Position numbers and translations under genes: made by a program. This document shows, piece by piece, positions 12,243-23,868 of a stretch of DNA of 64,000 bases. The notes under the pieces are model-generated. The model ran no database searches. It worked only from the letters and a program-made list of their open reading frames with translations, and was not told the origin of the DNA. Every line of letters begins with the position of its first letter. Position 1 is the stretch's first letter. The DNA lies in NCBI RefSeq assembly GCF_030247195.1, contig NC_080670.1, positions 161,892,080 to 161,956,079 of the forward strand, given 5' to 3'. The DNA comes from Topomyia yanbarensis. Its lineage: Eukaryota; Arthropoda; Insecta; Diptera; Culicidae.

Positions 12243-12292
12243 TAATTGAAATATCCCAAAGGTTGCAGGTTCGAATCCTGCCTCTGGAGGGA
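12243..12292 (+). other. tRNA-like 3' half
   Basis: GCAGG-TTCGAAT-CCTGC forms a perfect 5-bp T-stem with a canonical T-loop (a Pol III B-box), preceded by an AAAGGT variable-loop-like stretch. No matching D-arm, anticodon arm or acceptor strand is visible upstream. It is best read as a tRNA or SINE remnant, not a working tRNA gene. Confidence 0.35.
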
Positions 12293-12707
12293 TTTTTTTT
12301 TCTCACAATTACTTTCCTATAAATCACCATTTCGATCTGTTTTCCCCGATGGATACCACCATAAAGCCTTAAATAAGGTATTGATACTTACGTCAAAACC
12401 CAAAAAGATTGATTGTTTAATACACAGTGGGGCAGATGAATGGAGGATTGGTGTCTACAGCAAAGTATCTTAGATGGAAATGAGCATTATTTTGACAACT
12501 TTGGTTTTGATCTAGATAAGTAGAAACTGATCTAGATCAGTTCTATCTTTTAAAAGAAGCGTTCTATCAAGAAACATTCTTCGACAAAGTTATTTGTTTT
12601 AATATTTTTAGCATATGTACCAAAGACACTTACATTCTATAACTTATGTAGATGGCGCTACATAACATTTAAAAAAATACGCGAAAAAATGAATACATAA
12701 TAGCTGT

Positions 12708-13560
12708 ATTCATACAATAACTACTTCCGACATCATGGATTAAACAAGAGAAAAAACCTGTTTTAATCCACCTAGTGGTGCAATTGTGCATTTCTCAATC
12801 ATGGACACAAGACTTTTTGCGTTGTTTATATTCATAAAAAGCTTTCAAATGTATATATTACATTTTTAGTATACATGACATGACAACTACATACTAGAAA
12901 AGAAATCGTTATTCGAGTTCTATAATTTGGTAAAAGAAAAAACAGCCAGAGTAATATTAAATTGCATGCATTTTTCATGCATTTTAAAGATGTTTGGCAT
13001 CAAAAATACAAATTCGATTTCTGAAATTTCATGGGGTCCCTCCCTTGAAAAAAAATTTCGAGTTCCGGCTTATATGGGAATTTCATATGTGGCCGGACGG
13101 TTCAGTCTACATATAAGCGATCCGTACGAAATTTTATAGACATCTGTGGGGATATTATCGTTTGGGACTAAGTTTGTGAAAATCGGCCTAACCGTTCCCG
13201 AGAAACTGATGTGAGTTTGTTAATTTTGAAAGATGGCCGCTTTCCCGAGCACTTCGGGAACCGTCTATGGTGGTCAATGTAGTCAACGAAAGTTTGGTTG
13301 GCCGTCGGCGACTTAGAACTGCAAATTTAAGTTGTTCGAGAGACATTTTAGCGAATATTTTAATTTTTTCTTTCTTTCATCGGAGTATCGAATTGAATCG
13401 GAAATTGCTATGTGATCGCACGCCACAACCCGTAACTACGGAACCGGAAGTCGGATCGGGATAAAATTTAATAGCCATTACGGGGACGTAACACCTTTCA
13501 TTTGAGACTAAGTTTGGTTACGTGCAAAAAAAATTGAAGCAATGGCAACGATTTTTGTGT
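12708..13560. repeat. Dispersed repeat mosaic
   Basis: This begins with a piece of the 7.7-kb MITE (ACTACTTCCGACATCATGGA). It continues through non-coding sequence with phrases such as GAAAATCGGCCTAACCGTTC and GGAACCGGAAGTCGGATCGG, which have the look of a multicopy mosquito repeat. No terminal repeats or coding capacity were found, and family assignment was not possible. Confidence 0.35.
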
Positions 13561-13791
13561 CTATTGGGTATTCGAAATGCTGTCAAGAAGCTTTTCATAT
13601 ACCAATTTACAACAATATAAATTCCAAATGCTAACATACTGCAAGGAGCATCTGAAATGCAAATAATACGCTATTGTACTGCATGTACCAATGTCACTAC
13701 CTGGTGAGAGAAAATAAGTAACATTAATGAAGCGATGTTATGTTATTCATTTTTGGCGACATGAAAACGATCAGTTTTATTTTTATTTCTA

Positions 13792-13846
13792 TTTCAACAT
13801 AGTGTTTTATTTCAACATAGTGTTTTATTTCAACATAGTGTTCTGG
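13792..13846. repeat. 18-bp tandem repeat, three units
   Basis: The unit AACATAGTGTTTTATTTC is repeated almost perfectly three times just upstream of the Jockey relic. In one frame it encodes a repeated short peptide, but there is no gene around it. Confidence 0.85.
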
Positions 13847-13856
13847 ACACCCTAAT

Positions 13857-14599
13857 TTGAACGATCCACTCTCCGAGGACACCGCCCCCTTTAAACATCG
13901 GAGCAACTTTTCGTCATTGAAAATGGCTATTAGAGTGAGTCTGGTCAACCAGAACGCTTACTCACTCAAGCGTAAAATCACCGAACTCGGTAGCTTCCTC
14001 GAAGAGAAGCAGATCAACGTTACATTCATCACGGAAACTTCAAACCCGAAATAAGCATCAGCATATCAAACTTCTGCTGCCGAGTTTCCAGCTGTCGTTC
14101 ATCGAAGCCATGAGGACTATTACACCATCCTGAATCAGGACAGTCTTACCCGCTTGACTCGATCTAGTTTTCATGCAACTCTCGACCTGTTTATCACCAA
14201 CATGGGCAACAACATCTTGCAGTATGGTTTCTGTACACCAGAAACTTAGCTCTGACCACTATCCAGGGGTAGTCGAGGTTGGTTCTTTGGTCAATCAGCA
14301 TGCATCCCGGCATCACTATCATCCAGTCGACTGGAATGGATTCCAAAGATGTGTAAACAACAACATTGACTACCATGAACGTCTCGAGATGTGTGCAAAC
14401 AACAACGAACAGCTCCACTCCATTAAAGAGGCAATCTCCATGGCACGTAATCAGTATGTCCAATCTTCCCGTATGGTGAGTAAATTATTAACGATCGACA
14501 GCCTTACTAGGGATCTCATCCGGCTTTATAACACCACTCGCAGACGGCTCCAACGTACTGATCGGCATTCTCTAAACTCCGACTATAACCGCTTGGCCA
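13857..14599 (+). mobile_element. Jockey-clade LINE, ORF2 endonuclease and linker
   Basis: ATG at 13923 opens an APE-type endonuclease start (MAIRVSLVNQNAYSLKRKI, then ITELGSFLEEKQINVTFITE). After a frame break the endonuclease end is seen (TLDLFITNMGNNIL, LALT..DHYPGVVEVGS near 14180-14290). The pre-RT linker follows (HHYHPVDWNGFQRCVNNNI, LTIDSLTRDLIRLYNTTRRR). The frame is interrupted at 14600 by another LINE whose 16-bp target duplication starts at 14584, and it resumes at 14994. Its relatives are the mosquito Jockey/Juan-type elements. It is dead: it has stops, frameshifts and a large gap between the two endonuclease parts. Confidence 0.8.
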
Positions 14600-14977
14600 T
14601 TGCTGAGAACGATCTTCGGTGGTGTGCAGGAGGATGGGGTGTGGAGGAGAAGGATGAACCACGAACTCGCGCGACTCTATGGTAAGCCAAGAATCCGGAA
14701 AGTAGCTCAAGCTGGAAGGGTACGGTGGGCGGGGCATTTTGTGAGGATGCCGGACAACAACCCCAAGAAGTTGATTTTCACCTCCAACCCGGCAAGTACA
14801 AGACGGAGAGAAGCACAGCGTTCCATTAATGAACAAGGCTGGACCAAGTGGAGCAGAAACTGGTGAGTATCGGGCACCTGAAAGGTTGGAGACAAGCAGC
14901 AACTGACCGGGCGACGTGGCGGAATATTGTGGAACAGATTAAATCATGTTAATATGATGTGTAATCAGGAAATATAA
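14600..14977 (+). mobile_element. 5'-truncated LINE 3' end inserted in Jockey
   Basis: This is the 3' end of the LINE family seen at 46086-49133. It shares VLRTIFGG, WRRRMNHELARLYGKP and RVRWAGHFVRMPDNNPKKL with 48670-49000, and has the same 3' UTR end (GTGGAACAGATTAAATCATG, then GTAATCAGGAAAT). It is flanked by TATAACCGCTTGGCCA (14584-14599) and TATAACCGTTTGACCA (14978-14993), a 16-bp target duplication with two later mismatches. That is the signature of a 5'-truncated target-primed insertion. Confidence 0.88.
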
Positions 14978-15006
14978 TATAACCGTTTGACCAAAGTCAT
15001 CCAAGC

Positions 15007-15241
15007 CAGAGGCGGATCCAGAAAAAAAAAATTCGGAGGGGGTCCGAAATTTCGATTTTGATATGTTAATTGCACAATACGTAATATGTAATAACCTTAT
15101 CTAAATAAATTTATTTTTGGTGGTCGAATCTGGTTTCGAATGATTTTGAGTTTAGAACGAATCAAAATAGAAACTATTTTAAAATTTCTCAACAAGTTAA
15201 AAAAATTCGGGAGGGGTCCGGACACCCGCGACTGGCCATTG
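15007..15241. mobile_element. hAT-like MITE inserted in Jockey
   Basis: The element starts CAGAGGCGGATC and ends GGCCATTG, with imperfect terminal inversion, and is flanked by a perfect 8-bp ATCCAAGC (14999-15006 and 15242-15249). Internal GGGGGTCCG and GGGGTCCGG stretches sit near either end. The 8-bp duplication fits hAT. Removing it rejoins the Jockey frame (LTKVIQAKMVDLRNND). Confidence 0.85.
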
Positions 15242-16290
15242 ATCCAAGCCAAAATGGTAGATCTCAGAAACAATGACTTCTCAACGCCCAACAGCAAAAC
15301 GGCAAAGGATTCTTCACACTTCCTTTCAATCATGTCCATATGATCCTGGCTAGGCGTAGGTTTTCATTCTAAGTTTCTAACTGATTCGCCCTAGAATACC
15401 TATCCGTCTTTCAATTCTATTGCTTTCGTTTCTCTTCGTCGTAATTTTGCCGAAAATAGCCTACAAAATCGATGCAATCTTCCTATCTTCGTGGTGATAA
15501 CCATCAAGAACTACCTATCTGCCAGGACATTCCGCATCTAAACTGGCGTTCCACAGGGAAACATTTTAGGTCCACTTTTGTTCAATCTGTTCGACCTCGA
15601 CTTCGATTATACCCCCATTCCTTGAAAATGGAACCTTTTCGTTGTTCGCCGATGATACCGCAGTCGTTCACAATGATAAGGTCATTAGAGAGCTAACGTC
15701 GAAGCTCCAACAAAGCGTGATTGTTCTGAGAGAGAACGTCAATAGCTGGATGATTTGAATCAACAACGCGAAAACCCAGGCCATCTTTTCCCCCATTCAA
15801 AATCTCCCATACTTGTTCCGGTTGAGAATTGCAAGATAGAATTGAACGGCATAGCGGTGGAACGGTACAATAAGGCTTATTATGTTGATCTAACCCTAGA
15901 CAGCAAGTTGTTCTACAGGCAACAGGTTGACAAAACGGTTACCAAATGCAACATTTTGCTTAAACAACTCTATCTGCTGTCTATAAACAAATTATCCTCC
16001 CTGTGATCGAATACGGCATACCGATCTAGGAGAACTGCGCAGACACACCATCTGAAACTCCAACGAATTCAGAAGCGAGGAAGCGAACAACAGATCCATC
16101 GACTAGCTAAAATCAAAGCGCTGGCGGTGAGATTCTAAGGTGCTAAACGGCGATTTAAGAACCGCTGCCAAACATCAAACCAGTTCACCATACGGGAACT
16201 TTTTTCCCTTTAGATTAAGTTAGTTTTAGATAGGTAAGTTATCAAGTTGAACAAACTTTATAATAAACGCCATAGAAGCGCAAACTGTAT
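15242..16290 (+). mobile_element. Jockey-clade LINE, reverse transcriptase and C-terminus
   Basis: This continues the ORF2 interrupted at 14600. After AKMVDLRNNDFS comes the RT core TGVPQGNILGPLLFNLF (about 15543), then a damaged active-site region at 15640-15660. The thumb and post-RT parts follow: FPHSKSPILVPVENCKIELN, LTLDSKLFYRQQVDKTVTKC, NILLKQLY, HHLKLQRIQ. It ends near 16250-16290 in an AT-rich tail. Several frameshifts and stops show it is inactive. The middle of the RT (fingers) is deleted between about 15290 and 15500. Confidence 0.8.
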
Positions 16291-17599
16291 ACTACCGCAT
16301 TGAAATCAAAAAACTAAACAAACTACCAACATACTGAAGAATACCGGATGCACATACTCGCACCTAAGTGACTCAATCAAATACAGGTAGTTTACAAATA
16401 GAGGTTGCCGCTTTAATCATTCGTCGCTCGAATATTAAACGAGCAACATCATGGCTATATCGTCCATACGGTACAATCGTTCGTGTACAACGTTTCGGGT
16501 CACATGACGGACTGGTGAGGACGCGGCAGACTACACACAGTATGGAAACGGGTGCAAGTTTTACGCGGTTTAACTGCTAGGTGATGTCTCGGCTGCCGAA
16601 AATACATGTCGTCTAATTATACTTTGGAGCCTCAAAAGTATTGGCATTGACTCATACACAGATACTATCAACGCTTAATAACGTCAGCAACGTTTCAAAA
16701 AAAAATCCAGCTTTTGTCGAAAAATGCAGCAAATGGCCCTTTTCAGGGCTTAAAGAGTAAATAAGAAGAATAAATTTGGAATTTTCTACTAAAGACTTAC
16801 GCTGGGGAAGACTGATGTCACCTATAATAATCACCGCTTTTATAGAAAATTGTTCGTCTCGACTTTTTTAATAATTTTATACAGTTTCGCTTGGTCGAAT
16901 CACAATTAATGAGTTTTTATTCTTCAATCAATGTTGTAAATTTAACATTTCAATGCAAGCAAATTGAAATCAAACCCCAAGAGTTTCTTTTACTTCCCAT
17001 GAGTAGTCGCATAGAACATGGGATAATTATGCGTATAGTGGCAGTATCAGAAAAGGGTGCATGTAAAATGTAAATTCATCAGAAACTTTTATAATGTTGA
17101 ATATACGTATTCTGTTAGTACTTAGTACTGTAGACCACTCAACAAAGAGGTGGGTAATTTCAAAGACACAACAAAAGTGAAATAGAATCCATTTTAACCT
17201 GTTAATTTGAATGCAGCAATTTCTGCCATCTTCTAAATGATTATATTAGATCGGTTATTCCGGATTTTATGAAAATCTACAAAGATCGGAATTTTATATA
17301 GTTTTTGGCAATGAGAAATAATCAAATGTTTTCTTTTGATTCTTGTATGATAGCTCAGAAAAGAGTTTTTAATTTTGTTAGTGCCTAATTGAAAATTTTC
17401 TTCATTATCTAATTTACATGATTTTAATACATTTCCGAAGATGATAACAATTGCTGCATTCGATTCAACAGGCTAAAGTGTCTTCTGCTTCACCCCGTTT
17501 ATGTTTGTGACATTACCCACCCATCTTTTTTTGGATAAAGTTCAACACTGTAGGTACGGTGCGTCATGTGATGCTTGGGGTAAATTAATTTATTTTTCT
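16291..17599. other. AT-rich intergenic DNA with half of a hairpin repeat
   Basis: No gene is seen. Around 16990-17050 there is a degraded copy of the GTCCCATG hairpin family found at 29041 and 50179 (GAACATGGGATAATTATGCG, then TAGTGGCAGTA). Confidence 0.45.
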
Positions 17600-18110
17600 G
17601 CTTGTATGTTCAGTGATATCCTCTCCAAAACAAGCAAAAGGTATTACTGGCCACAAATATTTTATGAAGAACTACCGCGTCCGCATGCCTGCTCCCAAAG
17701 TTATCATCGATGGTGTTGTCACCGAGGTCGAGGTTGTTATGCGTGGATCTTCTGAAGCACGGGGTTGGCTGTATCAAACATCCTTTGCTACAGTGAGCGT
17801 AGTTTTTGAATGGCAATCGCACAAGTAGGGACAAAATGGTATGTTCCTTCATACTCGTATACTGCCGTGATATACATAATAGACGTTTTGTTCGACAAGA
17901 TCCGTTTACCCTTGTACAGTGCTCTAAATTTAAACAAATGGAACATGCCTATTGTGGGCGGAGTTCACACAATCTCTTACAATGTCCAACATATAAATAG
18001 CGCTCGGAAAATCTGGAAGGATGAGATTCCTTGTAAACGTCAAAAAAATTCTTTTGTAAGGCTAACAAATATAACAGCTCGAAGAAGTGCTAAAGCAAAC
18101 AGCTACTGAT
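17600..18110 (+). mobile_element. LINE ORF1 (Gag-like) relic
   Basis: Broken plus-strand frames resemble the ORF1 of mosquito I-type LINEs: KQAKG..GHKYFMKNYRVRMP, APKVIIDGVVTEVEVVMRG, later VLFDKIRLPLYS. A damaged zinc-knuckle region follows (YCGRSSHNLLQCPTYK). It parallels the ORF1 at 60714-61447 (RIYVPPTRVECNGVV, KVYLPGRLFVPRV). No ORF2 follows. Confidence 0.65.
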
Positions 18111-19306
18111 ATTAGAAATTTGAGATCAAACACCTAAAATCTTAAATGGCTCGACATTTTAACCAGTGATTATACTTAGTACAGAACCGGTTGGCCTCTG
18201 GCAAGTGTGTGTGTTATACTCCTTCCGGCACCGAGGACACTTCAAGTCTCTTGGTACGGCATAGGGTTGTCTACTCGATGATAATCGATCAGCCTTACTC
18301 CACGATCACGGTTTGTTATACTGCAATGCGCAGTGTCCCACTTATTTATGATACTAAGTAAACGAGCTATAAATTTTGCAATAATTTTTACATGGAAATG
18401 GTACTTTTATTTTGACTTATTTCATCATGCAGATCAAGATTTCAGTGCAACTCTAAGCTTGGCGCCAACCCGGCCAACCGCACGCTACGGGCCTGGCTAT
18501 CGTCCTACACGAAAAAATAAATATTTCGCAAAAGTATAAATGCTCAAACAAAAAATAATCATCAATTTTTTGTCTAAAAATTCTGTAGAAACGAAAAAGG
18601 GTCGTGAGATACTTCGGTTGAATAAATGAAAACTCATAAACAACTAATTTCTAAATATTTTATGCAGGAGGTTGCCAAAACTAACCACAAACATGACTTT
18701 TGGGAGAACGCATTAAAATAAAAAATTATAAACAGAGTATGATTAATGAAACTTACAATTTAATTGGCTATATCAGGGTCATACAACTCTCCATCCTTTG
18801 CATATTTGTAGTAACGTATAGATTCCAAATATGTAAAAAAAATCGATTTTTTGAAACCGCACTACCAGAGACCCCCTTAAGTGTAACAAGTGCAAAAAAG
18901 GTTTACTCCATGTAATTAGCTTAAAGAGCATAAGCGCACCCGAAGTCCAACTGCCAAACATACAATGAAAGAAGTTTTCGTTTGGAGTCATGCTAGGACC
19001 TTCCTATATAAGAATTTATAGGCACGAATTTACAGAAGCAGTATCACATTGTCGGCTATGCTCCGTTAAATGTGATAATCGTAACAAAGCATTTACTACC
19101 GACCATCATCGACCAAACGTGCATTCATACAGACAAAAACATATAAAGCAGTTTGTGGCAAGAAATTTGTGTGTTCGCGTAGAAAAATTCACGCGAAGGT
19201 TCAGCCTTATGGGAAAGGTAAGCTTGAAAAAAAATGAAACATTCAATTGAAAATAAGCTCGATTTGCCTATATTTTCATGAACAAATGAAACGCCAAAGT
19301 CACAAC
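18111..19306. other. Intergenic region downstream of zwilch
   Basis: No gene or repeat was recognised. This lies 3' of the zwilch stop (which is on the minus strand), so its right end should contain the zwilch 3' UTR. No canonical AATAAA was found close to the stop on that strand. Confidence 0.4.
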
Positions 19307-21320
19307 TCAGAGATTCGCCAGTTTCGTATACTCCAGGCACCAGTAGCTGTTTTTTAATTCAACATTTTCACTCTTCAACTGCGCAAACAAACTAGTAGGC
19401 AAAATTGGATCCGTACTCTGGTAAAATGTGCTTTGGACCGAACGGAACCTGCCTCGACTCGTCATTGTGACTTTTCTAATGTATGGAGTCGAATTTTCTA
19501 CCAGCTCGATGATCTTGTTATTCATAATGGCTATTTCCAGCTGATCGGTTTTCCGTGACCGCATCTCTTCGAAGCAGATTGTGGGCCGTGAAAAATACTC
19601 CTCGGCAACTTGCGAGTAAATACTGGTGAGTTTCAGATGGGTTTCGATCGACAGCAGATGTTCCAGCAACAAATGAACCTGCGCCAATTTGTTGATTTTG
19701 CTATTGGCATCGTTGGCATTGAAGTAACTATTTTGAATGGTTTCACCATCATCCTCCAAATCAGTGCTACCGGTACCGGAAAGGAGAGCCGTTTTTCGAC
19801 TTTGAGATGATTTTGCAGCCGTCGGGGGCTGTACCGATTCGTACATTGATTTGCGAATACTTGACGTACGCGAATTACTTTTAGAACCATCGGACGCTTC
19901 ATTCCTGCCAACGTTCGCCAAATCCAGATTACATATTTTGCTCTCGTGAAATATAATTTGGTAATCGTTGAGTATCTTTTCCAGACCGATTTCCAACAGC
20001 AGTTCTAGTGGCTCCGCTCCGGTGAGCATAGGTATCGCAAGTCGCCCCTGAGCTATAGATTTTATAAGCTGCGCCAATCGGTTGTTGTTACTGGGAATAT
20101 TCTACAAAGGAAATCAAACATTATACTGAGCTTAGAGCCGTACGTACAAGACTTACAGCAAGATTGCTTTTAGCAGCAGCTTTGAAAATATAAGTTAGAA
20201 CATCTTTTAAATCATCATAATCTGAACAATCTGAAAAAGAAAATGTAAATTAGTACTGTATTCGACTCGTTTGTTATTCCAAAATACATTTCAACACGCT
20301 CCACAATCTGTCAGTCACATCGGCTGCCGTTCTATTCTTAACCCGTTCGACGATTGATCCTATCTCAGTTAACTTGTAATCCGTTGACTCCATCAAGCAA
20401 AATTCGGTCAAAATTTTGTGAACCTTCTCCTTAATCAAACCTACATCTAACGAGCCCGCAAAAAGTTCATTCTCCAGTGTCATTAGATTTTTACTACGAA
20501 TATGCAAAATTTTCTCCTTGATACTGTCCAGCAGATGAAGCTGACTCCAAAAGTATTCCGCCACGGATTGTGTGTCGTCAACACGAATTCTCTGCTGCAA
20601 CAAGATGTCTGACTTCTTATTAATGCAAAACGAGGGCTGCTCCGCATGGCTGATCCAGTGCAGCTTGATGCTTATATGAGACTGAATTTTAAACCATAAT
20701 TCAATGTTTGTTTCCAGATCCTTAGTTGGCACTTGAACTCTCGTTTCATGAGCTCTCTGTAATTTAACCATCGAGATTCGTTCTTCCGGAAAGCAGCCCA
20801 ACAACGTAACAGCTCCCCTTACAAATTTCCTCGCCCCGTTCAACTCAACTTGAAGCAGTACAGTTTTATCCATATCGTGACCATCGCACAACGCCCACAG
20901 ATGCCCGCAACCGGAGACGTTACTGGACAACACATCCTGCAAAATTTCTCGTGCTTTTTCCGCCGGAATCGGAGCATAACATTCCTCTCTCTCCAACCAA
21001 GGATTCTCCAAACAGATCGCTATTCCCTGCTCGTCGGACAAGTTCAGATTTTCCAGCTTCACATCATCCTTAAGCGGCGAACCGGTCAAATCTAAATTCT
21101 GCTCGGACGTGTTGCTTGTTTTGGAACTATACTCGTCACCATCGGTGAGCATTACCTTGCTTCGCAGTTCGTCATATTTGTAGATAAAAATAATTTTGGA
21201 ATCGTTTTCTGCCAATGATTGGATGTAAGTCGGTGCGGGAGCCAGGAGGAAATCAACCGAATCGTAGGTGTTCTTCAGAAACGCATAGACATTTGCCAGA
21301 CTAGTCACTTCCGTGGACAT
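19307..21320 (-). CDS. zwilch: Zwilch, kinetochore RZZ-complex subunit
   Basis: Zwilch joins Rod and ZW10 in the RZZ complex, which builds the outer kinetochore corona, recruits Spindly/dynein and Mad1-Mad2, and supports the spindle checkpoint. Three exons are inferred: 21320-20288, 20230-20157 and 20101-19307. The introns (57 and 55 nt) use GT..AG, with donors GTATTT and GTAAGT and acceptors TTTTTCAG and CTTTGTAG. The joined frame is 1902 nt (633 aa), close to the roughly 640 aa of insect Zwilch. The strongest match is LTGAEPLELLLEIGLEKILNDY in exon 3, which lines up with the LLEIGLDKLKKDY block of vertebrate Zwilch. The exon 1-2 junction gives RLWSVLKY then CSDYDDLKDVLTYIFK, matching the LW..YQDLVKCFTLI block. 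Start: ATG at 21320, first in frame. It is the only intact gene in the window. Confidence 0.93.
20102..20156 (-). other. zwilch: zwilch intron 2
   Basis: A 55-nt intron between codons. The donor is GCT|GTAAGT and the acceptor CCTTTGTAG|AATATT. Splicing joins KSNLA to NIPSNNNRLAQLIK in frame. Confidence 0.88.
20231..20287 (-). other. zwilch: zwilch intron 1
   Basis: A 57-nt intron that splits a codon after its first base. The donor is AAAT|GTATTT, the acceptor CTTTTTCAG|AT, with an ACTAAT branch-like sequence 21 nt upstream. An unspliced reading would stop after CILE. Confidence 0.88.
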
Positions 21321-21650
21321 TGCAGTTAGTTTTTTAATTAATAATAATTTTTAGTTGGTTTAACCATGTAGCAGATCAGGGATAACAATATTAAACAACG
21401 ATAATTTAACAGAATTATACACTATATAGTTTCCTTCGTTTGCGCGATTCAAATTTAAACAATATTTTCCAGAACAACGACAAGATTCAAACCGATGAAT
21501 TCCTTCATTTGAATTTGACATGACAAATTGACAACCTTGAGCGCGAATAATTAAATGTCAATATTTATCCATTTAACGCACGGTTAAAATGATGTATTCA
21601 CTTATGAGCATCAGTTCAAAGTACCCAGTTTTGGGTTATTTTGTACACAA
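21321..21650. other. zwilch upstream region
   Basis: AT-rich sequence just 5' of the zwilch ATG on the minus strand. It must hold the promoter or 5' UTR, but no clear TATA or initiator could be assigned. Confidence 0.3.
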
Positions 21651-22045
21651 TAGCATTTACCTTACAAACAATCATAAAACAATAAATATTATATTTATTA
21701 CTGTTTCAACATTGTTCGATGCCAAGTTCTCACAGTAGATTTACAATAAAATTTCATGTAACAATAAATTTTACTGTTCAGCAAAAAACTGATACAGTGC
21801 ATTCACATTAAATTTTACTGTTTTCGAGAAAACAATGTATGGAGAAAAAATGATTTTTTTAATGTTAAGATACATAACCACCCCCCTTTTTTCACTGTAA
21901 AAGTCTATTTTACATTGAAATTTACTGTAAAAACGTTAAAGTTTATTGTTTTTGTATTGTAGCATAACACTAAAACTTACTGTAAATTATTGTAAAATTA
22001 CTGTACTGTCACAGTGAAAATCATGGTTTTGTTACTGTACATATC
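21651..22045. repeat. AT-rich repeat with many TTACTGT motifs
   Basis: The heptamer TTACTGT or its complement recurs more than ten times in about 400 bp, interspersed with ACAATAAA-like blocks and one C-run. It is likely a nonautonomous transposable element or a degenerate satellite. Boundaries were not resolved. Confidence 0.45.
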
Positions 22046-22343
22046 TATTCGGGCGGACAATAACAAATTAGCGTCAAATTAATAAAAATGCAATTAAATT
22101 CCTTTTTTGTATCAACTTTGGAATAGACCTTTCTCGTCAAAAAAATTTATATGATAGGATGCTTCCTTTTTTATCCCCAATTCGTTACTGCCGATTGCCG
22201 CGATGATTTGCTACCTCTAACTATTGAAAAAATCAAAAATAGTGCAAGCTGCTCATTTAACCCCATATTCTGAATACCTATCTTGCCTTGTTTCCCCGTA
22301 TTTTTACACCATTTGGATGAATTTGCTGTGGGGAATACTAAAA

Positions 22344-22597
22344 GGATGCCAGATCTGCATATATATTAGTAAATCTGCAGATTTTGCATTTTCACTGCAG
22401 ATGTTTTGCAGATTACAAATATTTAGCAGAACAAAGCCTATGCCAGCCAATTTATACACCAGCCTTCAACATTTTTGATCATTTAAATTATATACATACT
22501 ACATTTCTATGTCAAATTTATTGAAGATTTTTGTAGCAATCTGCAGACTTTTATATTTTCACTGCAGGTTATTGTTTAAATAGACCTGGCATCACTG
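22344..22597. mobile_element. Possible MITE with GATGCCAGRTCT ends
   Basis: The left end reads GGATGCCAGATCTG, and the right end on the opposite strand reads TGATGCCAGGTCTA. The interior contains repeated TGCAGAT and TTTTCACTGCAG phrases in two places. No coding is seen. The target duplication is uncertain. Confidence 0.45.
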
Positions 22598-22599
22598 AT

Positions 22600-23579
22600 G
22601 CTGAAATGATTCATTCATATACCTGTCAAAAACATAGAGCATTGCATGAAAATGTATAACCTCACTTTTCTGACAGTTCAGTGTGCTTGTTTACCTAAGA
22701 CTTGTTTACATGGACTTTTAAAATTTACATTACTTGAATACTTTCGATGCTCTTTGAAAGACTATCAACTCAAGAGGGATGAGGATTGGTACAATGGGAA
22801 CCTGGTGCCACATTATGCAACCAATTCGAATCGACCTTTTCGCACAAGCTTGAATACAATAAACCTTTCGTTTCGAGATGCGTAATGTCACCCCTGGTTC
22901 ATACATTGACCAATCGGCGCTGGATGCAAAACCCGGTGGAATATGCTGAATCGTAAGATCAAGCATTGGGCTATAAAACGATTGCTTTCTGGATGATGGA
23001 TAAGGATTTGTACACATTTGTTTGTTTGCTCGTGGGTTAAGTCCTAACAAGATGATCCGATTGATTACTCATTTTTAGGTGGTGAAGTTTACCTGAACTT
23101 TATAGGTAACGAATTCGGTCGATGATAAGTTGTTGAAATGATCGTTCAATGCCCATACCGAAAAACGTTTCCATTGGTCAGAATGCCTACCAGCGTGTGA
23201 TAGCTGCAAACATGAGGACAACATCGCTTTCGAATGGAACAATTATTTATTATTCGTGTACAAGTTCCATTACAGCAAAAGTTTCGTCGATTGACGATTA
23301 TCGCATTGTCGTTGATTTAGCCGGCAAATGCAAAACAGTGCTCGGCACTGACGATAAGGAGTAAGAAGGATTTGATAGGAGTGATAAGAATGCAGAGCAT
23401 TATACATTCCGGAAGAATATCAGGGAGGAGATATTATATGTAAATTTATATTATATCCCGAGTTGCCATCATTTTTGCACCACAATAAAGCTTTCTGCAA
23501 CTGCTGTCTTGTTCAAATTGGCAGGAAATAACTAGGCAGCGAAAGATAAATTGCATAGTCAATTTATTTACTTTTTCGG
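22600..23579. other. Intergenic, unidentified
   Basis: A 71-codon frame at 23149-23364 (ends AGKCKTVLGTDDKE) has coding-like composition but no recognised family and no visible splice context. Nothing else was recognised. Confidence 0.35.
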
Positions 23580-23755
23580 AAGGATAAGTAATTAGTATGT
23601 TGTGAATATATATGTGTCGCCGGTGCCGTGTGTTATGGTGGTACCGGACGGAACCGTTGGTCAGCAGACCGTCCTCGTCGTACTGGTCATAGATGCGACG
23701 TTTTTTCTCTTCTGATAGCACTTGACATGTTTCGGAGATCTGTCTTAACGCTCTC
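23580..23755 (-). pseudogene. DnaJ J-domain fragment
   Basis: The minus-strand frame reads [20 protein letters not shown] followed by DQYDEDGLLTNGS. This is the helix III-IV end of a J-domain, as in DNAJB6/mrj-type Hsp40 proteins (usually [28 protein letters not shown]). The HPD motif and helices I-II are absent, and the frame runs on into unrelated sequence. It is probably a stranded gene fragment. An isolated exon of a real gene is possible but unsupported. Confidence 0.65.
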
Positions 23756-23824
23756 TACTTAGTGCAGGATACGCGAAACCGCTGCTAGCTTTCGAAAGAA
23801 AATTCCTAGCTGCTGCTACTCTAT

Positions 23825-23828
<4 letters not shown>

Positions 23829-23867
<39 letters not shown>
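23829..23867. repeat. (CT)n microsatellite
   Basis: About 39 bases of uninterrupted CT dinucleotide repeat. Confidence 0.97.

Positions 23868-23868
<1 letters not shown>

Noticed and set aside
12243..12292. Complete tRNA gene
   Set aside because: Only the T-arm and a variable-loop-like part are present; no D-arm, anticodon arm or pairing acceptor was found.
20274..20288. Zwilch ending at the first in-frame stop (TAA after CILE)
   Set aside because: The downstream exons continue conserved Zwilch blocks in frame when two canonical introns are removed.
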